The notes: generated by a model from the letters alone, not told the origin. DNA of 15,666 nucleotides from JANLSE01 sp038214135 (GCA_038214135.1 JBBQSD010000141.1:1-15666); one strand, 5' to 3'. Positions 1 to 6,674 are shown, numbered from the stretch's first letter. Program-made: numbers and translations.

Positions 1-822
1 CTGCTTGACCTGCTGCCCGGCCCGATCCCGGTCCGCGCCGACCCCAACCAGATCCAGCAGGTGCTCGTCAACTTGGCGGTGAACGCGCGGGACGCGATGC
101 CAGCGGGCGGGCTGCTGCGCATCAGCACGCGGCTGACGACCTGGTCAGACCTGGTGCAGGGGGCGGCCACCACGAGCAGCGCGGCCGTCCGCATCATCGT
201 GCAGGACACTGGGATGGGCATCCCACCCGAGGTACTGCCGCGGATCTTCGAGCCGTTCGTCACCACCAAGGAGGTGGGCCGTGGTACTGGCCTGGGGCTG
301 GCGACGAGCTACGGGATCATCATGCAGCACGGCGGGCATATTGCGGTAAATAGCCGGGTTGGCGAGGGTTCGGCGTTTACCATCGCCCTGCCCACCGTCG
401 ATGCGATCCCGGAGGCGGACGCGTCCCCCCCACCTATCGGCGCCCTCCCCGGCGGAAGCGAGACCATCCTGGTTGTTGAGGACGAGGGGGCGGTTCGCGC
501 CTTTGTGGAACGCGTGCTGCGCGCGCTCGGCTACACCGTGCTCTTCGCGCAACACGGGCTTGACGCGCTCCAGCTCGCCCAGCGCGGGTTTGCGTTTGAT
601 CTGCTCCTGACCGATATGGTCATGCCGGGGCTCCACGGCAGCGTGCTGGCCGCCCGGCTCACCGCCCACCAGCCGCGCCTGCGGGTGATCTACATGTCGG
701 GCTATGCCGCCACGCTTCCTGAGGGGCTGTTGGCGCAAGGCGTGCTACTCCAGAAGCCATTCACCGCGGGCACGCTGGCCCGGCTCGTGCGCACGGTGCT
801 GGAGCAGGCACCAGACGCGTGA
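1..822 (+). CDS. Hybrid sensor histidine kinase, C-terminal part (HATPase plus receiver domain)
   Basis: The frame is open from the first base, so the gene starts left of the window; 273 residues are visible. Residues ~14-130 are the ATP-binding domain: an N box (N24, N28, D31 in NLAVNARDAM), a G1 box with D69 in DTGMG, an F box (IFEPF, F83) and a G2 box (GTGLGL, 95-100). A receiver domain follows at ~154-270 with the acidic pair E160/D161, the phospho-acceptor D205 in LLTDMVMPG (codon at 613), and the conserved lysine in LQKPF (K252). Established for the family: the kinase core autophosphorylates a His in the DHp helix (here off-window) and the fused receiver accepts or modulates the phosphate. 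The sensory domains are not visible. All diagnostic residues seen are intact and the gene ends at a TGA (820-822). No partner regulator gene follows; the downstream DNA is decayed. The signal sensed cannot be inferred. Confidence 0.93.
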   Translation: MLDLLPGPIPVRADPNQIQQVLVNLAVNARDAMPAGGLLRISTRLTTWSDLVQGAATTSSAAVRIIVQDTGMGIPPEVLPRIFEPFVTTKEVGRGTGLGLATSYGIIMQHGGHIAVNSRVGEGSAFTIALPTVDAIPEADASPPPIGALPGGSETILVVEDEGAVRAFVERVLRALGYTVLFAQHGLDALQLAQRGFAFDLLLTDMVMPGLHGSVLAARLTAHQPRLRVIYMSGYAATLPEGLLAQGVLLQKPFTAGTLARLVRTVLEQAPDA

Positions 823-909
823 TTACATCTGTGGCGACACGTCAGGCGCATCGAGGCTGATGCTATGGGCCGACGGTTCGCTCCTGACATGCACGGGTGG
901 CCTGCGTCC

Positions 910-926
910 GCTGATCAGTGATCAGC
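910..926. repeat. Near-perfect palindrome downstream of the kinase gene
   Basis: GCTGATCA and TGATCAGC are exact reverse complements separated by one base. It lies 88 bp after the kinase stop in sequence with no convincing gene. It has no T-tract, so it is a poor intrinsic terminator, and no function is assigned. Confidence 0.4.
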
Positions 927-1087
927 CCCACGCTGCCAGGTCATCAGGACATACGCAGGTGGCGGGCGTACCGCGAAGCGCGCATACATTGGTGACTGCC
1001 GCCAGCACCTCTGAGCCAGCCTGACCCCGGTGTCGCCGCCAGCTGAGCTGCAGATGTGGCTTGCGTAGCTTCACCAGTGCTTCCACG

Positions 1088-1306
1088 CGGCAGGTTGATG
1101 CCTACCTCGTTCGGCACCTGCCCCACCAGAGGCCGGCCTCGTGCGAAGCGCTCGGGGTGTGCGGCGTATGCGGCGTCGAGCACCTCCTGGCGCTTCGCCA
1201 CCTCGTCCGCCCGACCGCTATGCACCACCTCAGGGCGCAGCAGGGCAGCCTTGTACCACTCCGCAAAGCGCCGCATCCACTCCCGAGCTGTCTGCACGCT
1301 CGCAAA
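1088..1306 (-). pseudogene. IS3-family transposase, C-terminal remnant
   Basis: The minus strand encodes the end of an integrase-core transposase of the IS3 type. Visible are the helix FASVQTAREWMRRFAEWY and the family tail VHSGRADEV, RQEVLDAAYAAHPERF, RGRP, VGINLP. In intact proteins the stretch between WY and the VHSGRAD motif carries the N-T-E-H-x-H-S region; here it is shortened to a few residues, so a small internal deletion is likely. The frame stays open to a stop at 944, but matching ends near 1088. Upstream (above ~1340) a stop interrupts the frame and the catalytic DDE core is missing. This is a dead fragment, lying beside a monooxygenase fragment on the same strand. The family call rests on recognised motifs, not on a search. 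Confidence 0.75.
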
Positions 1307-1363
1307 GCTATTGACACATTCCGGCGTATCACGGCCAGTGCTAGTATCGGCCTAAACCGAGCA

Positions 1364-1395
1364 GGAGATCCGATCTCTCCCTCGATCGGATCTCC
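1364..1395. repeat. Perfect 12-bp inverted repeat with 8-nt loop
   Basis: GGAGATCCGATC (1364-1375) and GATCGGATCTCC (1384-1395) are exact reverse complements around TCTCCCTC. It lies in the junction between the monooxygenase remnant and the IS3 remnant. It could be an old terminator of the monooxygenase gene or a trace of an element end. No T-tract follows on either strand. Confidence 0.6.
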
Positions 1396-1455
1396 GAATA
1401 GATAGGTGCGAGTCTGGCTCTCCCTCAGCCCAAAGCACGCGCTAGCACATAGGGG

Positions 1456-1811
1456 GATATCGGCGTAGTAGGCTTTGGTGTCCGCCAGGCTGCGCAGCGG
1501 GCTAAAGATCACATCGGCGATGCGGGCGGCGCGGTCGCGCCCATTGTCCGACTGGTCAGCTTGGATTATGACCGGGTGGCCCTGGGGCGGGCGCGCCCCT
1601 AGAACCATTGCGCCGCGTGATCGAGCGCATGGATCTGCTCAGTGTCGGGCGCGCCAGGGGCACGGGCCGCATCCTCCCAGCTATCCCAGAGCTGTTTGAT
1701 CAGCGCGACAAACTCGTGCGCCCGGTCGTAGCGCGTGGCGTGGTCGAGGTGCTTCTCTTTACTGAAGTACAAAGCGATGTCGTCGCCGGCGATGGCCAGG
1801 CGTCGGCCCAA
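1456..1811 (-). pseudogene. Flavin-dependent monooxygenase (NtaA/SnaA/DszA luciferase-like) fragment, frameshifted
   Basis: Two overlapping minus-strand frames together read as the middle of a bacterial-luciferase-like FMN monooxygenase. The first (1811 to ~1600) gives YFSKEKHLDHATRYDRA, HEFVALIKQLWDSWEDAA and HALDHAAQWF; the second (1608 to ~1456) continues with RPPQGHPVIIQADQS, GRDRAARIADVIFSPL and LADTKAYYADI. These are the family's HxERYxRAxEF, LWDSWEDDA, GRPVIVQAG and AAxxADVVFT blocks in the correct order. The frame change falls near 1600-1608. The N-terminal ~100 residues and the C-terminal half are missing, and a stop lies just upstream of 1811. Intact family members oxidise substrates such as nitrilotriacetate or sulfur heterocycles with reduced FMN; this copy cannot be functional. 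Confidence 0.8.
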
Positions 1812-1891
1812 TCTCTAGAGCACCTGATGTCGGCGCTGATGAATGGGCAGAGCGGGACGACGGCGCGCCCACGCCGTTTCTTTCGTCAGTA

Positions 1892-1918
1892 TTGACAATT
1901 ATCAGATATACTGATAAT
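1892..1918 (+). promoter_or_regulatory. marR promoter with overlapping palindromic operator
   Basis: TTGACA (1892-1897) is a perfect -35 box. GATAAT (1913-1918) is a fair -10 at 15-bp spacing, with TAATAT (1915-1920) as a 17-bp alternative. A 21-bp palindrome spans the spacer and the -10: ATTATCAG (1898-1905), ATATA, CTGATAAT (1911-1918). MarR dimers typically bind such operators and repress their own promoter. The predicted transcription start is within a few bases of the start codon at 1927 and no Shine-Dalgarno sequence is visible, so the transcript may be leaderless. Confidence 0.72.
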
Positions 1919-1926
1919 ATGTCGCT

Positions 1927-2409
1927 ATGACTATGACGATGGATTCTTCACACACACCTTTGCCTGGCCCCGAACTGCCAGCGCCGCTCACCGTCTGGCT
2001 CAGCTACCTACTGCGCCAGGCGACCCTACGCGCACAAGGCAACGTCGCCGAGGCACTTGCCGCTGCTGCGCTCCGCCCCCCGCACAACGCGGTGCTGACC
2101 ATGCTCGCCGACGGGCCGCTCTCCCAGGTTACGCTCTCAGCTCGCCTCCAGACCGACCGCACCACCATGGTGGCGATTATCGACGAGCTTGAGGCCTGGC
2201 AGTTCGTCGAGCGTCGGCGCAACCCCGGCGACCGGCGCGTCCACGATGTGACCCTGACTACGTTGGGTGCCGAGCGCTTGGCCGTTGCCCACGCCGCCGT
2301 CTTTGCCGCCGACGACATCTTTTTTGCCGCGCTCAGCGAGCCGGAGCGAGCAGCCCTGCGGGCCATGCTGCTCCGGCTGATCGCCGCCCACGACGAGCGC
2401 CAGCCCTAA
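1927..2409 (+). CDS. MarR-family transcriptional regulator
   Basis: This 160-residue protein has the usual MarR size and arrangement: an N-terminal dimerisation helix (~20-45), a winged helix-turn-helix at ~55-115 (LSQVTLSARLQTDRTTMVAI as recognition region, then the wing RRRNPGDRRVHDVTLT with its conserved DxRxxxxxLT pattern), and C-terminal helices (~120-157). MarR proteins are dimeric repressors of nearby genes, often released by phenolic or oxidant ligands. Three in-frame ATGs (1927, 1933, 1939) are possible starts; none has a clear RBS. The 21-bp palindrome at 1898-1918 suggests autoregulation. The gene is first in a same-strand set with an SDR, a NAD(P)-binding protein and a membrane-anchored protein, which are its probable targets. 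The ligand is unknown. Confidence 0.92.
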   Translation: MTMTMDSSHTPLPGPELPAPLTVWLSYLLRQATLRAQGNVAEALAAAALRPPHNAVLTMLADGPLSQVTLSARLQTDRTTMVAIIDELEAWQFVERRRNPGDRRVHDVTLTTLGAERLAVAHAAVFAADDIFFAALSEPERAALRAMLLRLIAAHDERQP

Positions 2410-2453
2410 CCGCACGGGCGCAACTTCGCCGGGTGTGCGGTTCCTGACCGCAC
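2409..2453 (+). promoter_or_regulatory. Possible alternative RNA hairpins between marR and the SDR gene
   Basis: Three 7-mers are mutually complementary: ACCGCAC (2409-2415, overlapping the marR stop), GTGCGGT (2435-2441) and ACCGCAC (2447-2453). The middle one can pair with either neighbour but not both. The first pairing also encloses a GGCG/CGCC stem (2417-2420 with 2427-2430). This resembles an attenuator-like switch, but no poly-U tract follows, so a regulatory role is only a suggestion. Confidence 0.35.
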
Positions 2454-2531
2454 GCCAGCCACGCGCTACGCCCGCAGACTGGAACCTACTGCCCCGTGGT
2501 GCCCAGCGTGGCCCACGGCCAAGGAGCACGC

Positions 2532-3383
2532 ATGAGCACCACCCACCCCATGGACGGCAAGGTCTGCCTTGTCACCGGCGCAACCTCTGGGATCGGCCTA
2601 GTGACCGCGCGCGTGCTGGCCGAGCGCGGCGCGACGGTGATTATCGTTGGCCGGAGCCAGGCGAAGAGTGCCGCCACCGTAGAGCAGATCACCAGCGCCA
2701 CTGGCAACCCCAAGGTGTCATACATGCTGGCCGATCTCTCCGCACAACATGCCGTCCGACAGCTCGCGGCCCAGGTTCGGGCAGAACACCCGCAGCTGCA
2801 TGTGCTGATCAACAACGCCGGAGCCGTGCTGCTCCGCCGCGAGGAGAGCGTTGACGGGATCGAGATGACCTGGGCGCTCAACCACCTGGCGTACTTCCTG
2901 CTCACCGACCTGCTACTCGATACGCTGAAGGCCAGCGCGCCGGCGCGGGTGATCAGTGTCGCCTCCAACGCCCACGAGCGCGGGCGGATCAACTTCGACG
3001 ACCCGCAGCGGGCCACCGGGTTCAGCGCCTACGCCCAGTCGAAGCTGGCCAATGTCTTGTTCACCCGTGAGCTGGCCCGGCGCCTCGCTGGCAGCGGTGT
3101 GACAGCCAACGTGCTCCACCCCGGCGTGGTGGCCACGAGCTTTGGCACCAACAACGGCTGGATCGGCCGTGCGCTGCGGCCGCTGTTCAACCGCGGCTCG
3201 ATCAGCCCCGAACAGGGCGCGCAGACGATCCTCTACCTAGCGTGCGCCCCTGAGGTCGGGCAGATCAGCGGCCAGTACTTCTACCAGTCGCGCCCCATCC
3301 CATCCGCGTCGGCGGCCCAGGACGACGCTGCCGCCCAGCGCCTCTGGGCGCTCAGCCAGCGCATGATGGCAGCTACGGCATGA
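2532..3383 (+). CDS. Short-chain dehydrogenase/reductase (retinol dehydrogenase-like SDR)
   Basis: This 283-residue cytosolic protein is a classical SDR. It has the Rossmann dinucleotide motif TGATSGIG (15-22), the structural NNAG (94-97), the active-site Asn in ALNHLAYF (N117), a serine block ISVASNAHERG (141-151) and the catalytic YAQSK (Y167, K171), followed by HPG (197-199). GRS at 40-42 after the second strand is compatible with NADP(H). The KLANVLFTREL and RINFDD segments resemble retinol dehydrogenase/WW-oxidoreductase-like SDRs. An upstream in-frame codon at 2496 exists, but ATG 2532 has AAGGAG (2521-2526) at 5-nt spacing and fits the family N-terminus. The gene is 122 bp after marR and 54 bp before the next gene. 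The substrate cannot be read from the sequence. MarR-SDR pairings usually point to aldehyde, quinone or xenobiotic reduction (inference). Confidence 0.93.
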   Translation: MSTTHPMDGKVCLVTGATSGIGLVTARVLAERGATVIIVGRSQAKSAATVEQITSATGNPKVSYMLADLSAQHAVRQLAAQVRAEHPQLHVLINNAGAVLLRREESVDGIEMTWALNHLAYFLLTDLLLDTLKASAPARVISVASNAHERGRINFDDPQRATGFSAYAQSKLANVLFTRELARRLAGSGVTANVLHPGVVATSFGTNNGWIGRALRPLFNRGSISPEQGAQTILYLACAPEVGQISGQYFYQSRPIPSASAAQDDAAAQRLWALSQRMMAATA

Positions 3384-3437
3384 TCCCCGCATCCAACACA
3401 CCGCGCCCTTATAGGCCCAAACAGAGCAGAGGAGTCT

Positions 3438-4070
3438 ATGCGACTTAGTATCTTCGGGGCCACTGGTCCGACCGGGCGGTGCCTGGTAGCGCAGGCCCTC
3501 GCGCGCGGGCACAGCGTCACCGCAGTCGCCCGCTCGCCCGAGCGAATGAGCCTCAGACACCCGCAGCTACAGGTGGTGCGGGGCGATGTCACCGACCCCA
3601 CAACCATCGCGGCGGCCATCGCCGGGCACGACGCGGTGCTCTCCGCCCTCGGCGCCCCCGTAGGCCGCGCGCCGGTAAGCCTTTACTCGTGCGGCACAGC
3701 GAACATACTCGCCACGATGGCCCAGCACAGCGTGCGCCGAATCGTCTGCGTCTCGGCCGGCGGCACACACCCAGGGAAGGACCCGAACAACCCGATCTTC
3801 TTCGAGTATGTGGTGGCACCCCTGCTCCTGGGGCGGATCTTCGCCGATATGCGCCGGATGGAGGTTCTGCTGATGGCCAGCAACACCGACTGGACCATCG
3901 TCCGCCCGCCAGCCCTGCGCGACACCCCGCCCACCAAGATCTACCGGGTAGCGCCCACCTACAGCCTGCCGAGAGGCTGGCAGATCGGCCGGGCCGACCT
4001 GGCGGACTTTATCCTCGACACGCTCGACGACAACGGTTACCATCGGCAGGCCCTGGCGGTCGCCTACTGA
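3438..4070 (+). CDS. NAD(P)-binding protein, atypical SDR (NmrA/BVR-B-like)
   Basis: This 210-residue protein begins with a Rossmann nucleotide-binding loop, GATGPTGR (7-14). It then shows VTAVARSPER (28-37), typical of NADP(H) recognition in atypical SDRs, the block GDVTDP (48-53), SALGAP for the fourth strand, VCVSAGG for the fifth, and WTIVRPPAL, the hallmark of NmrA-like and flavin/biliverdin-reductase-B-like proteins. Such proteins act as small NADPH-dependent reductases or redox sensors; the classical YxxxK pair is not evident. The RBS is in AGAGGAG (3428-3434) just before ATG 3438. The 54-bp gap from the SDR gene and the shared strand argue for co-transcription under MarR control. The physiological substrate is unknown. 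Confidence 0.88.
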   Translation: MRLSIFGATGPTGRCLVAQALARGHSVTAVARSPERMSLRHPQLQVVRGDVTDPTTIAAAIAGHDAVLSALGAPVGRAPVSLYSCGTANILATMAQHSVRRIVCVSAGGTHPGKDPNNPIFFEYVVAPLLLGRIFADMRRMEVLLMASNTDWTIVRPPALRDTPPTKIYRVAPTYSLPRGWQIGRADLADFILDTLDDNGYHRQALAVAY

Positions 4071-4111
4071 TTACGAGCGTGGCACATATCGCATCGAAAG
4101 GGGCAACAACC

Positions 4112-4837
4112 ATGAGTCGAAGACGGATTCTCATCGGTGGCGCGGTGACGCTTCTAGCGGTCGTCATTGTGGCGGCGTACTGGTTTCTGAGGCCGCAGGC
4201 ACCGCCCGAACCCGCGCAGCCGCTGGCCTACGCTGGGCAGACCTGGACGGTCTTCCGACCAGAGGTGTTCGATGTGGTGGTGGAGGGCAACCGCATGCGG
4301 CTTACCCTCCACCGCGTGGCGCGTTGGGCCGGGAACGGGCAAGGCGGGCTGGTCTACCAGGAGGCCAGCGGCGACTTCCGGCTCACCGCCACGGTTCGCG
4401 CCCGGCGGGCGAGCGATCCTACGCAGACTGTCTCCTCGATCGTGAGCCTGGGCGGGCTGACCGCACGCAACCCCGCTGGCGCCGACCAGGGCGGCCGCGA
4501 GAACTATGTCCATATCGTGGTCGGCAATACGCCCAGCGGGGTTGGGGTGGAGACCAAGACGACGGTCGAGGGAGCCACGAGTTACGAGGCGGTGCCGGAC
4601 GCATCCGGCGATGCGGAGCTGCGCATCTGCCGCATCGGCAGCAACTTTCACCTGTACAAGCGGTCGGTCGGCGCAACCACCTGGGTGCTGGCGGCGACCT
4701 ACGAGCGCCCCGACCTGCCGGAGCGCCTGCAGGTGGGTGCCAATATTTACTCGGTGCTGAACCCCGACCTCCAGGTGCTCATCGAGGATCTGCGCGTGGA
4801 GGCCGCCCCGGACAAGGCCGCCTGCGAGCAGGGCTGA
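4112..4837 (+). CDS. Membrane-anchored beta-sandwich (DUF1349/LamG-like) protein
   Basis: This 241-residue protein starts with MSRRR and one hydrophobic segment (about 6-26, LIGGAVTLLAVVIVAAYWFL), giving an N-in single-pass anchor or uncleaved signal. A proline-rich linker (PQAPPEPAQP) follows, then an extracytoplasmic domain. The alternating strands DFRLTATVRARR, NYVHIVVGN, AELRICRIGSNFHLYKR, TTWVLAATYERP and LQVGANIYS follow the pattern of DUF1349/concanavalin-like sandwich domains, which often bind or process carbohydrate. The frame is open far upstream, but ATG 4112 is preceded by AAAGGGG (4097-4103) at 8-nt spacing and begins the signal-like segment. It lies 41 bp after the preceding gene and is probably last in the operon. 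Its link to the redox enzymes is unclear. The fold call is by eye and would need a profile search. Confidence 0.75.
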   Translation: MSRRRILIGGAVTLLAVVIVAAYWFLRPQAPPEPAQPLAYAGQTWTVFRPEVFDVVVEGNRMRLTLHRVARWAGNGQGGLVYQEASGDFRLTATVRARRASDPTQTVSSIVSLGGLTARNPAGADQGGRENYVHIVVGNTPSGVGVETKTTVEGATSYEAVPDASGDAELRICRIGSNFHLYKRSVGATTWVLAATYERPDLPERLQVGANIYSVLNPDLQVLIEDLRVEAAPDKAACEQG

Positions 4838-4873
4838 TAGGCGAGCGCCGCTGCTGAGCTTGCGAATGGGCTG

Positions 4874-5077
4874 CTACCCCGCGATCAGCGGCCCAAACAG
4901 CAGCGCGCCGAGGCGGAGAACGCCCCAGAGCGCCAGCGCCAGCAGCAGCACGGCGCGTGGCGCGGCGAGGGCCGAAGCAAGGGCGCGCTGCGTCAGCGCG
5001 GCCCGCGTGCGCAGGGCGAGAAGCTGATTCCCGAGTGCGTAGAGCACCTCTCGATAGGATCGCGGATGACCACCCAT
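4874..5077 (-). pseudogene. XRE-regulator N-terminal fragment fused to a hydrophobic tail
   Basis: This 67-codon minus-strand frame begins MGGHPRSYREVLYALGNQLL and then ALRTRAALTQRALASAL. This matches the start of Chloroflexota XRE helix-turn-helix regulators, which normally continue with the rest of the HTH and a long NTPase or repeat domain. Here the HTH stops after about half its length and runs into APRAVLLLALALWGVLRLGALLFGPLIAG, one predicted membrane helix. The simplest reading is an internal deletion that joined an HTH head to the C-terminal membrane segment of the same or another gene. A GGAG about 10 nt before ATG 5077 is a weak RBS. It could be an expressed micro-protein, but a half HTH would not bind DNA. 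Confidence 0.5.
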
Positions 5078-5158
5078 GGCTGCTTGTCTCCGTCATTCGG
5101 CGTCTGAGGCAGCGCCCCTCATTGCACGCTGCTCGGCACAGGCACTCTTTATGGCGGC

Positions 5159-5189
5159 AATGCACAACAATGCACATGGCAGATGCACA
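5159..5189 (+). repeat. Three TGCACA direct repeats upstream of a promoter
   Basis: TGCACA occurs at 5161, 5171 and 5184; the first two lie in identical AATGCACA octamers exactly 10 bp apart, i.e. on the same DNA face. They sit immediately upstream of the promoter at 5200-5228 and could bind an activator. No regulator is identified. Confidence 0.4.
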
Positions 5190-5199
5190 ACGCTGTGGA

Positions 5200-5228
5200 C
5201 TGACAAAGCCAGGCATACGGCGTACAGT
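5200..5228 (+). promoter_or_regulatory. Candidate promoter for the metallo-hydrolase gene
   Basis: CTGACA (5200-5205, five of six to TTGACA) and TACAGT (5223-5228, four of six to TATAAT) are spaced 17 bp apart. This predicts a start near 5235 and a leader of about 87 nt before ATG 5322. Confidence 0.5.
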
Positions 5229-5321
5229 ACGACCACAGCGACAGATTGAAAGGTAGGCAAGTGTGTCGGAGAGTAACCGGACTAACCATACCATGATTCC
5301 AGGTAGCAAGGAGCGTCACCT

Positions 5322-6071
5322 ATGACCCTGACCATCACCCATATTGGCACGGCGACCATGCTGCTCGAAATCGGATCGCTTCGCCTTCTTACGGATCCTG
5401 TGTTTGATGCTGCGGGCGGACGATACTCCTTTGGCTGGGGTACGGGCTCGACCAAGCTGACCTCACCCGCTCTGTCGGCCAATCGTCTTGGCGCCATCGA
5501 TGCCGTGCTGCTCAGCCATGATCACCACGACGATAATCTGGATGCGGCGGGGCGCGCCTTGCTGCCACACGTGAAGCGCGTGTTGACCACGCTCTCGGGA
5601 GGCAGGCGGCTGGGCGGCAATGCAGAAGGGATGCGGCTCTGGCAGAGCACCATGCTGGTCTCTGGCCAGACACAGGTGAAGGTCACCGCCACGCCCGCCC
5701 AGCATGGCCTGCGCATCACACGCCCGCTGGCTGGCGAAACGATCGGCTTTGTGCTGGAGTGGGAAGGACAGCAGAACGGAGCGCTCTACATCACTGGGGA
5801 CACGATCTACTATCGTGGCATTGATGAGGTCGCGGAGCGCTTCTCGATCGGCGTGGGAGTCTTCCACATGGGACAGGCCCGATTTCCTATCACGGGCCCG
5901 CTGCGCTTTACCATGGATGTCCGAGATGGCGTGAAGGCCGCGCGAGCCTTACATGCACAGACGATCATCCCCATCCACTATGAGGGCTGGAAGCATTTCC
6001 ATGAGGGCAGGGCGGCGAGCGAGCCTTCGCCGCCGCCGGGATGGCCGATCGGGTGCGCTGGCTGCGCATAG
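5322..6071 (+). CDS. Metallo-beta-lactamase-fold hydrolase (UlaG-like, COG2220), C-terminus frameshifted
   Basis: This 249-residue cytosolic protein starts directly with the fold (MTLTITHIGTATMLLE). It carries the metal ligands of the family: H66, H68, D70 and D71 in SHDHHDDNLD, H128 in PAQHG, D160 in TGDT and H219 in PIHYEGWKHF. Relatives hydrolyse lactones, phosphodiesters or N-acyl lipids; the substrate here is unknown. ATG 5322 has AAGGAG (5308-5313) at 8-nt spacing. The last residues after HEGRAA are an odd SEPSPPPGWPIGCAGCA. Shifting frame at about 6017 restores a family-like end (ERAFAAAGMADRVRW, then LRIGQPTAIDI, stop at 6095-6097). A single-base loss (or a 4-base deletion) near 6015-6020 has therefore replaced the last 26 or so residues. 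All metal ligands lie before the break, so activity may be retained, or it may be a sequencing error. Confidence 0.88.
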   Translation: MTLTITHIGTATMLLEIGSLRLLTDPVFDAAGGRYSFGWGTGSTKLTSPALSANRLGAIDAVLLSHDHHDDNLDAAGRALLPHVKRVLTTLSGGRRLGGNAEGMRLWQSTMLVSGQTQVKVTATPAQHGLRITRPLAGETIGFVLEWEGQQNGALYITGDTIYYRGIDEVAERFSIGVGVFHMGQARFPITGPLRFTMDVRDGVKAARALHAQTIIPIHYEGWKHFHEGRAASEPSPPPGWPIGCAGCA

Positions 6072-6134
6072 GCCAGCCCACGGCTATCGACATCTGACGC
6101 TCCAAAATCGGACTAATCATATTATGGTACTTAC

Positions 6135-6674
6135 ATGAGCAACACGGACTCAAGCGATTCTGGAGATCATGATGGCTCAGAGCGGCTTAGGGCCCTAAGC
6201 CGCTCTGAGATAGCGGCGCGCCAGGCGACGGCCCCCATGGCAGCCGAGCGGCGGCGCTGGCAGGTGCCCGGTCTGCTCGCCGACCGGGCACCGATAGCCG
6301 AGATTGCCGCCGCGACTGGCTACCGCCCGCGTACCATCCGTGAGATCGCCATGCGTTACTGCGATCAGGGCGCTCCAGCCCTTGCCGATCAGCGGGCGCA
6401 GAGCGTGGGCGCGCCGCCGGTACTCACCGCTGCGCTCCAGCACGAGCTCTGGGACGCACTCCAGCGCCCGCCGTCTGCGGGCGGGCGCTGGACGGGCCCG
6501 AAGGTGGCGCGATGGATCGCCACGAAGACGGGCAAGCCCGCCCATCGCCAGCGGGGCTGGGAGTATCTTCGGCGGTTTGAAGGTGCCGCCGAGCCGATGC
6601 GCGACCTTCGGCACACCACGCACGCGGATGCCGGCACCGAGGATGGGGCTGCACGATGCCCTACAGATCAGTGA
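6135..6674 (+). pseudogene. IS630-family transposase, N-terminal (winged-HTH) remnant
   Basis: This frame encodes the DNA-binding half of an IS630-type transposase. It shows a first helix-turn-helix (LLADRAPIAEIAAATGYRPR then TIREIAMRYCDQGAPALADQR) and the winged-helix block LTAALQHELWDALQRPP, GGRWTGPKVARWIATKTGKP, RQRGWEYLRR. Intact copies continue with a proline/basic linker (about PRPRH) and the DDE domain. Here the sequence after YLRR diverges at about 6580, an adjacent frame contains LKVPP, and the frame stops at 6674. The catalytic half is absent, so this is a dead fragment. No RBS precedes ATG 6135, so the true start is uncertain. A 34-bp perfect palindrome (6176-6209) lies in its first codons. 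Confidence 0.75.
6176..6209. repeat. 34-bp perfect palindrome
   Basis: Bases 6176-6192 (CTCAGAGCGGCTTAGGG) are the exact reverse complement of 6193-6209, with no spacer. The right half reads as normal transposase codons (A-L-S-R-S-E), so the left half looks like an inverted duplication of it. It could extrude as a cruciform or be a junction of two element ends. Confidence 0.9.

Noticed and set aside
145..738. Long minus-strand open frame opposite the histidine kinase
   Set aside because: It is antisense to an excellent HATPase/receiver coding sequence, low-complexity in composition, without motifs; a typical shadow in GC-rich DNA.
2486..3016. 176-codon minus-strand open frame
   Set aside because: It is the antisense shadow of the SDR gene; serine/arginine-rich translation without motifs.
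1927..4837. Treating the MarR-SDR-NmrA-anchored protein set as a new defence or biosynthetic system
   Set aside because: Each member is a common family and MarR-redox operons are widespread; nothing in the sequence points beyond a redox or detoxification unit.
4868..4894. Hairpin GGGCTGCT/AGCGGCCC after the redox operon as terminator
   Set aside because: It needs a G-U pair, has an 11-nt loop and no U-tract, and lies partly in the minus-strand XRE fragment; too weak to call.
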